DNA of 64,000 nt from Lysobacterales bacterium. Its GTDB lineage: Bacteria; Pseudomonadota; Gammaproteobacteria; Xanthomonadales; SZUA-38. The notes beneath the pieces are model-generated. The model was not told the DNA's origin and did no database searches. It was given only the letters and a program-made list of their open reading frames with translations. Below are positions 60,056 to 64,000 of the stretch, piece after piece; positions within the stretch are counted from its first letter, which is position 1; every line of letters starts with the position of its first letter. Location: contig JASJDM010000001.1 of the NCBI GenBank assembly GCA_030065125.1, forward strand, positions 186,001 through 250,000. The letters are read 5' to 3'. The translations under genes and the position numbers were made by a program.

Positions 60056-61117
60056 CTAGGGCTGGCGGACGCAAAACTCAGGCGTCAGTCGCGGATCCAC
60101 CAGCAGGGTGTCCTGAGGTTCGTTGCGCAACACCGCGAACATCTGGGTGGGCTTGAACCTGCCGCTCAGGAACCCTTCCTCGTCAGCCGCATGCAGGCGG
60201 TCGATGTAATCCCGATCCCATTCACCGGCGGCGTCGAAGTTGTGGCCGAACGGCCGGTCGATCAGCACCGTGACCAGGTTGGCAAACGGGATGAACAGCT
60301 CGAATTCGAACCGTTGGATCAGCAGGGGCAGGATGTCCTGGGCACGGATGCCTTCGAAGCCATGGCCGGAACAGTCGTGGTTCATGAACCGCTGCTCCTG
60401 GCGCTGGAGCAGCCGGTTGAAGCGATAGGCATCTGGCAGCTCGTCCCAGAATGGTTCCAGGGCGTCCAGGGCTTCGGGCCAGCGCTGGTGGCCGTTTCGG
60501 CCGATCATGTCGGCGGTCAGGAACCGGCCGCCGGGCGTCAGGCTGCCTTTGATGGCATCAAACAACCGCTCCAGTTCCACCACGTGGTGCAGACTCTGGT
60601 TGGCCATGATGACGTCGTACCGGCCCTCGGGCTGCCAGTTGTTGAAGTCTACTCGCAGCGGCACGATGTGCACTTGCACGCCAGAGTCTTCAGCCAGCTC
60701 CCGGCCACGGTCCAGCATCTGCTGATTGATATCCAGGCATTCGATATGGAAATCAATAATGCCGGATTCATTCAAAGCCTGGGCCAGTCGGACCTCGGTG
60801 TCGCAGTTGCCACTCCCAATGCTGGCAATGCGCAGGGGCCTTTGGCTGCCCTTGTAGTCAAACGCCTTGCGGCAATAGAAGCTGTAGAACTGGTCCGGAT
60901 GCGAAAAACCGAAGCGCTCCAGCTGTGGCCGCAGGTAGCGATTGGACCAGTAGTGGAAAATCTCCGGCAACTCGTGGACGTTTTCACAATCCCGGTAGGT
61001 CTGCTGTTCCTGTTGCAGGCGTTCGGCATAGGCTTCAGCATCCGACGAATCCGGTTCTTGTAGCCCGGGGTCCGCCGCACGCCCCAGACGCAGAAGTTGC
61101 CGAATTTTGCTGAACAA
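60056..61117 (-). CDS. SAM-dependent methyltransferase-like protein
   Basis: 353 residues from a TTG start (61117) with GGGAG eight bases upstream; an upstream ATG at 61273 would run through the terminator and overlap the preceding gene, so it is rejected. RIASIGSGNCDTEVRLAQAL is methyltransferase motif I, CLDINQQMLDRG motif II, VDFNNWQPEGRYDVIMANQSLHHVV motif III/IV, and LTPGGRFLTADMIGRNG the next strand. The SAM fold is secure; substrate is not. N-terminal part (~1-75) is charged (AEAYAERLQQEQQTYRD). It may be an orphan. It follows the DUF4397 gene beyond a strong terminator. Confidence 0.8.
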   Translation of the reverse strand: MFSKIRQLLRLGRAADPGLQEPDSSDAEAYAERLQQEQQTYRDCENVHELPEIFHYWSNRYLRPQLERFGFSHPDQFYSFYCRKAFDYKGSQRPLRIASIGSGNCDTEVRLAQALNESGIIDFHIECLDINQQMLDRGRELAEDSGVQVHIVPLRVDFNNWQPEGRYDVIMANQSLHHVVELERLFDAIKGSLTPGGRFLTADMIGRNGHQRWPEALDALEPFWDELPDAYRFNRLLQRQEQRFMNHDCSGHGFEGIRAQDILPLLIQRFEFELFIPFANLVTVLIDRPFGHNFDAAGEWDRDYIDRLHAADEEGFLSGRFKPTQMFAVLRNEPQDTLLVDPRLTPEFCVRQP

Positions 61118-61181
61118 TCCCGTCGCTCCCAAGGTGCCGGCAAGAGCGGCGATGATAGCGCAATCCCGGGAACATGAGTGG

Positions 61182-61211
61182 CAAAAAAAAGCCGGGCGCT
61201 GAGGCCCGGCT
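61182..61211 (-). terminator. Rho-independent terminator of the DUF4397 gene
   Basis: On the minus strand, AGCCGGGC-CTCAGC-GCCCGGCT is followed by eight T. The 8-bp GC stem, 6-nt loop and T tract form a textbook intrinsic terminator, 28 bp past the DUF4397 stop at 61239. Confidence 0.93.
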
Positions 61212-61238
61212 CGAAAAGGGGGAGAGCTTACGTTCTTG

Positions 61239-62357
61239 TTACTGCAGGGCCGTGGTGCAGGCCAGGCGATCACCCAGGCGGGTGTAGTCCAGGGTCACTT
61301 CGCCCTGGCCGTTGCCAAAATCACCGGTGATTTCCACGTCATCACAGCTGGTGAAGGTGATGGTACCCGTGCCCACCTGGACCAGGTTGGCGGCCGTTGC
61401 GTCGTTGAACACGCCGCCTTCGGATCGGTAGATGGTGATGGCGCCGGTGATGCCGTCAAAACCGCCGGGAGTGGCGCAGGTCTCGGAGGAGGTATCCGTA
61501 TTGCAGGTATCGAAGTGGTACCAGGCCTGGTTGGTTCCGGTGGTGTCAAAGGAATAGACGAATCCCAGGGCACGGTTCTGGCGGGGGAAACCCAGGATCT
61601 GGGCGCCCTGGCCAGGAGTGGCCGGGTTGAAGAACACACCCGTGGCGGTGGCGTCCACGGGGACCCGCAGCGGCAGGGAGCCGACCGGCAGCGCATCGAT
61701 GCCGATGGACTGATTCACGCCGTCACCGTTTGCGATCACGGTCACAATGGCGCCGTCACCCAGCGGTACCGGCAGGGGGTCAATCAGGTTGACGCTGCCG
61801 TCGGGTGTAGCGACCTTGAGGTCGTAGGTGGCGGCAGGCAGTTCCAGGTAGCCGCTGGCCACGCCGAACGGCACCGGGTTGAGGCCGCCCACCACGTCAC
61901 CGCCGGCGGTGCGGATGGAGACATTGGTACCCTCGAGGGTCGGGGCAAACGGCGCGGCGTGTACCACGCGAATTTTGATGTTGCCGGCAGCCGGAGGTGT
62001 GTTGTCGTCGGTCAGGGCCAGCAGGTCCAGGGGCTGATTGGCACCGTCGCCCACGGCCAGCAGGGTATAGTCGCCCTCTGGCAGGTCGCCGGAGAAGGAA
62101 ATCGCCGGGTCGGTAGTGCCCGTGGGGATGATATTCACTTCGTATGATCCAGCAGGTCCCAGGTCGATGTAGTCGGTGAAGTCACCGTACACAACGTCGG
62201 TCAGCGCGTCAGCACCGTTGATCTGGATGGTCACCGAGGTCCCTTCTGCGGTATCAGCAAAGGGTGCGAAGTGGCCTGCCACGACGCGCACCTGGGCGCT
62301 GGCCGGAATGGTGAAGGCCGCGGCCAGGGCGCCGGCAACCAAAGTTCTCTTGATCAT
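61239..62357 (-). CDS. Secreted DUF4397-repeat protein
   Basis: 372 residues from ATG 62357 (GGAGG eight bases upstream). Signal peptide MIKRTLVAGALAAAFTIPASA, cleavage before QVRVV. Two DUF4397-type repeats: VRVVAGHFAPFADTAEGTSVTI ... YEVNIIPTG and IRVVHAAPFAPTLEGTNVSI ... YDLKVATPDG. The C-terminal third adds a beta domain containing GVFFNPATPGQGAQIL and VYSFDTTGTNQAWYHFDTC, related to the secreted protein at 46.2-47.1 kb, and four Cys (DTC, CNT, CATPG, CDDVE, LACTT) that could form disulfides. Ends in a strong terminator. Function unknown; DUF4397 proteins are secreted and often Ig-like. Confidence 0.82.
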   Translation of the reverse strand: MIKRTLVAGALAAAFTIPASAQVRVVAGHFAPFADTAEGTSVTIQINGADALTDVVYGDFTDYIDLGPAGSYEVNIIPTGTTDPAISFSGDLPEGDYTLLAVGDGANQPLDLLALTDDNTPPAAGNIKIRVVHAAPFAPTLEGTNVSIRTAGGDVVGGLNPVPFGVASGYLELPAATYDLKVATPDGSVNLIDPLPVPLGDGAIVTVIANGDGVNQSIGIDALPVGSLPLRVPVDATATGVFFNPATPGQGAQILGFPRQNRALGFVYSFDTTGTNQAWYHFDTCNTDTSSETCATPGGFDGITGAITIYRSEGGVFNDATAANLVQVGTGTITFTSCDDVEITGDFGNGQGEVTLDYTRLGDRLACTTALQ

Positions 62358-62507
62358 GTGAAGTGCCTCCAATAGCAGTTGTTGTTAAGCGATTGTTCAT
62401 GAGCCTGGGGCTCGAGGAGGCGGGATTATTTTGGTGCAGCCGTGAACGCCTTGTGACCCGGGCGTTGCCGGAGGGTTCACATCCGTGAAGACTTCCTCAC
62501 GGTCAGA

Positions 62508-62894
62508 TCAAGCGGACGTGAAGCTGTGATAGAGCAGCGCCAGGGCCGCACCACCCAGGGCAGTGAAGGTCAGCGCCATGCCGGTCACCCGAAGCCGGAG
62601 ATCTTCGCGGGGACTGCTGACGCCCACGGCATGGACAAAACGCCCCACCAGCAAGGCCGCCCCCAGGGCATGCAGCAGCAGGGGTGAGGCGGACTGCTGC
62701 TCCAGCATGAAAAGCAGCAGCAGCGACAGGGGCGTGTACTCGGCAAAGTTGGCGTGCACCCGCATGGCCCGCAACATGGCGTTGTCGCCCCGATCCCCAA
62801 TGGCGATACCCAGGGACTTGCGCAGGGACAGGGTGCGGACGCTCAGTGCGATAAAAATGAGTGCGAGACATGCAGCATAAAAAGGAATGATCAT
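62508..62894 (-). CDS. MAPEG family membrane protein
   Basis: 128 residues with four helices (FYAACLALIFIALSVRTL, EYTPLSLLLLFMLEQ, LHALGAALLVGRFVHAVG, MALTFTALGGAALALLYH). RVHANFAEYTPLSLLL is the family block HxNxxExxP and GRFVHAVGVS the second. MAPEG proteins (microsomal glutathione transferases and relatives) conjugate glutathione or act on eicosanoid-like lipids; bacterial members are mostly uncharacterised. AGGTGA precedes the ATG by 7 nt. Stands alone. Confidence 0.88.
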   Translation of the reverse strand: MIIPFYAACLALIFIALSVRTLSLRKSLGIAIGDRGDNAMLRAMRVHANFAEYTPLSLLLLFMLEQQSASPLLLHALGAALLVGRFVHAVGVSSPREDLRLRVTGMALTFTALGGAALALLYHSFTSA

Positions 62895-63009
62895 TGGGTA
62901 TCACCTCATGATGGGGTCTGGTGGTCATCGTGCCACATAACGCTCGGCCGCAACCGCATGTCCTTAGGCACTACGAGTAAAACGCCTTCGGTGCTAGGCT
63001 TTGCGGGAG

Positions 63010-63612
63010 ATGACTTTTCAGAATCTTCCAGTGGAACCGGGCTCACTGCCGCAGGTGTCCAACTTCAAGTTCAAACCCATGGCGCCAGCTTACCCCAAAG
63101 AGGTCAGGCTCCAGCATGGCATCGTCTGGACCATCGTGATCCTGGCCCAGGTGATTCCCAGCATTATCGTCGCCAAGCCCCTTGGCCTGAAGATGGCGCT
63201 GCTGGGGCTGCCGGTGCTGGGGCTGATCATGGGCATTGGGTTCACGGCCCTGGCGGTGAAATCGGCCAGGGTCAAGGGCTGGACCCTTCGGCAACACGAC
63301 ATCGCCTACCGATCCGGGATCTGGTGGCGCAAAATCGTGGTGCTGCCCTTCGACCGGGTACAACATGCGGAAATCTCCAGCGGGCCGCTGCAGCGGAAGT
63401 TCGGTCTGGCCTCGCTGAAGTTCTTTACGGCTGGCGGCGCCTCCATCGACCTGCGCATCGACGGCCTGAGCGAGGACGTGGCCAGCGACCTGCGCGAGTT
63501 CATCATGCAGCGCGCCGCCGAATCCCAGGACGACCACAGAGCGCCCCAGGGCAATTCAGAGGCGGCGCCCGCTGATCCCGACAAATCCCCGGTACTACCC
63601 AATGGAGCCTGA
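63010..63612 (+). CDS. Bacterial PH-domain membrane protein (YdbS-like)
   Basis: About 200 residues. Two membrane helices (GIVWTIVILAQVIPSIIVA and ALLGLPVLGLIMGIGFTALAV) precede a bPH2 domain: GWTLRQHDIAYRSGIWWRKIVVLPFDRVQHAEISSGPLQRKFGLASLKFFTAGG. That is the YdbS pattern. YdbS/YdbT proteins act in pairs at the membrane. Start uncertain (TTG 63001 or ATG 63010; ribosome site weak). The stop overlaps the start of the next gene by 11 nt, so the two are co-translated. Confidence 0.82.
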   Translation: MTFQNLPVEPGSLPQVSNFKFKPMAPAYPKEVRLQHGIVWTIVILAQVIPSIIVAKPLGLKMALLGLPVLGLIMGIGFTALAVKSARVKGWTLRQHDIAYRSGIWWRKIVVLPFDRVQHAEISSGPLQRKFGLASLKFFTAGGASIDLRIDGLSEDVASDLREFIMQRAAESQDDHRAPQGNSEAAPADPDKSPVLPNGA

Positions 63613-64000
63613 GGCCAAAGAACCGGCCTCCGCCCACCGGTGGCGCCGGACATCGCCAGTGGCGGTGGTGTTCTACGTGCTCAAGTTCGCCCGCCACATG
63701 GTGACCGACGGACTGCCGGCGGTGGCGCCAGCGGTGGCGGTGTTCGCCACGGCCGACGGCTGGATGAAAACCGCGGGGATCGGGGCCCTGTCGGCCCTGG
63801 CGCTGATTGGTGCCGTGGGCGCCATACTGAGCTACCTGCGGTTCCGTTTCCGCTTCGAGGGTCAGCAGCTGCTGGTCCGCCGCGGTGTCATCAAACGCGA
63901 GCAGCTCAACGTGGACTTCGACCGCATCCAGGACGTCGCCATCGACGAGCCGTTTTACGCCCGGCCATTCGGACTGGCCATGCTGAAGCTGGATACCGCC
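63602..64000 (+). CDS. Bacterial PH-domain membrane protein (YdbT-like), truncated by the window end
   Basis: 133 codons to the edge, start ATG 63602 inside the preceding gene's last codons. Two hydrophobic stretches (VAVVFYVLKFARHMVTDG area and AVAPAVAVFATADG..ALSALALIGAVGAILSYL) precede the bPH2 core FRFRFEGQQLLVRRGVIKRE, LNVDFDRIQDVAIDEPFYARPFGLAMLKLDT. The pattern is that of YdbT, which follows YdbS in many bacteria and usually carries three PH domains (~480 aa). Partner of the upstream protein. Confidence 0.82.
   Translation, partial: MEPEAKEPASAHRWRRTSPVAVVFYVLKFARHMVTDGLPAVAPAVAVFATADGWMKTAGIGALSALALIGAVGAILSYLRFRFRFEGQQLLVRRGVIKREQLNVDFDRIQDVAIDEPFYARPFGLAMLKLDTA

Noticed and set aside
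61118-61273. Longer N-terminus for the methyltransferase from ATG 61273
   Set aside because: It would read through the DUF4397 terminator hairpin and start inside the DUF4397 coding region. The translated extension (many Cys, Pro, Arg) has no methyltransferase character.
1-64000. CRISPR arrays, rRNA, tRNA, integrase or toxin-antitoxin genes
   Set aside because: No direct-repeat/spacer array, no rRNA core sequence, no clover-leaf with CCA and no known TA pair was found on reading both strands. Short tRNAs may still have been missed by eye.

Overview
The window is about 64 kb of GC-rich chromosome from a Gram-negative bacterium. The gene repertoire points to a gammaproteobacterium near Xanthomonadales/Wenzhouxiangellaceae: paired ECF sigma factor and Ser/Thr kinase-TPR genes, CadC-like TPR regulators, Tat and lipoprotein signals, SelO, and large secreted proteins ending in an [IV]F-x-x-[GS]FE tail. 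This placement is an inference from gene content; no rRNA or tRNA gene is visible. I count 51 coding regions, two of them cut by the window edges. No phage, integron, CRISPR or intact transposase was seen.

Layout. 1-8.0 kb (minus strand): the N-terminal part of a GH17 glycosidase, a giant secreted DUF11-type repeat protein and a secreted beta-propeller. 8.2-11.3 kb (plus): a reductive-dehalogenase/QueG-like Fe-S protein, a DUF457 membrane hydrolase and a Tat-exported M19 dipeptidase-like protein. 11.3-18.0 kb: a diguanylate cyclase, an acyltransferase, a membrane LytTR regulator, a tandem glutaredoxin/GST-fold protein, a CadC-like TPR regulator and a small lipoprotein. 18.3-21.9 kb: SelO, a SpoIIAA-like protein, a periplasmic TPR/Sel1-like protein and a diheme cytochrome c. 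22-26.7 kb and 33.3-36.8 kb: two paralogous ECF sigma/non-RD Ser/Thr kinase/TPR modules, one next to a FlgO-like TPR regulator and the other abutting a MaoC hydratase gene. Between them lie a secreted beta-helix protein, a DUF6502-like regulator with a tiny repeat-bearing secreted peptide, an amidohydrolase, an ABA4-like membrane pair and a LOG-family hydrolase. 36.9-41.3 kb: a hybrid histidine kinase lacking its phospho-accepting His, and a 751-residue solenoid protein.

41.3-48.3 kb holds ordinary metabolism (VOC protein, aminotransferase, 2-hydroxyacid dehydrogenase, MscS channel, Tat-exported SDR), separated by a perfect 28-bp REP-like hairpin and a duplicated MITE-like element. 48.4-51.4 kb is a translationally coupled pair: a three-domain PII-like protein and a duplicated DUF1538 membrane protein. 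I regard this as the best candidate for an undescribed regulated transport system. 51.5-60 kb is an envelope cluster: small membrane proteins, a carboxypeptidase-regulatory-like protein, a sulfotransferase and two divergently transcribed lipoproteins of the alkaline phosphatase superfamily. 60-64 kb: a methyltransferase, a DUF4397 secreted protein with a classical terminator, a MAPEG protein and two bacterial PH-domain proteins.

Overall the region is chromosomal accessory content centred on envelope and secreted proteins and on signal transduction (ECF-kinase, PII-like, c-di-GMP, LytTR, CadC-like and Hpt phosphorelay), with little core metabolism.
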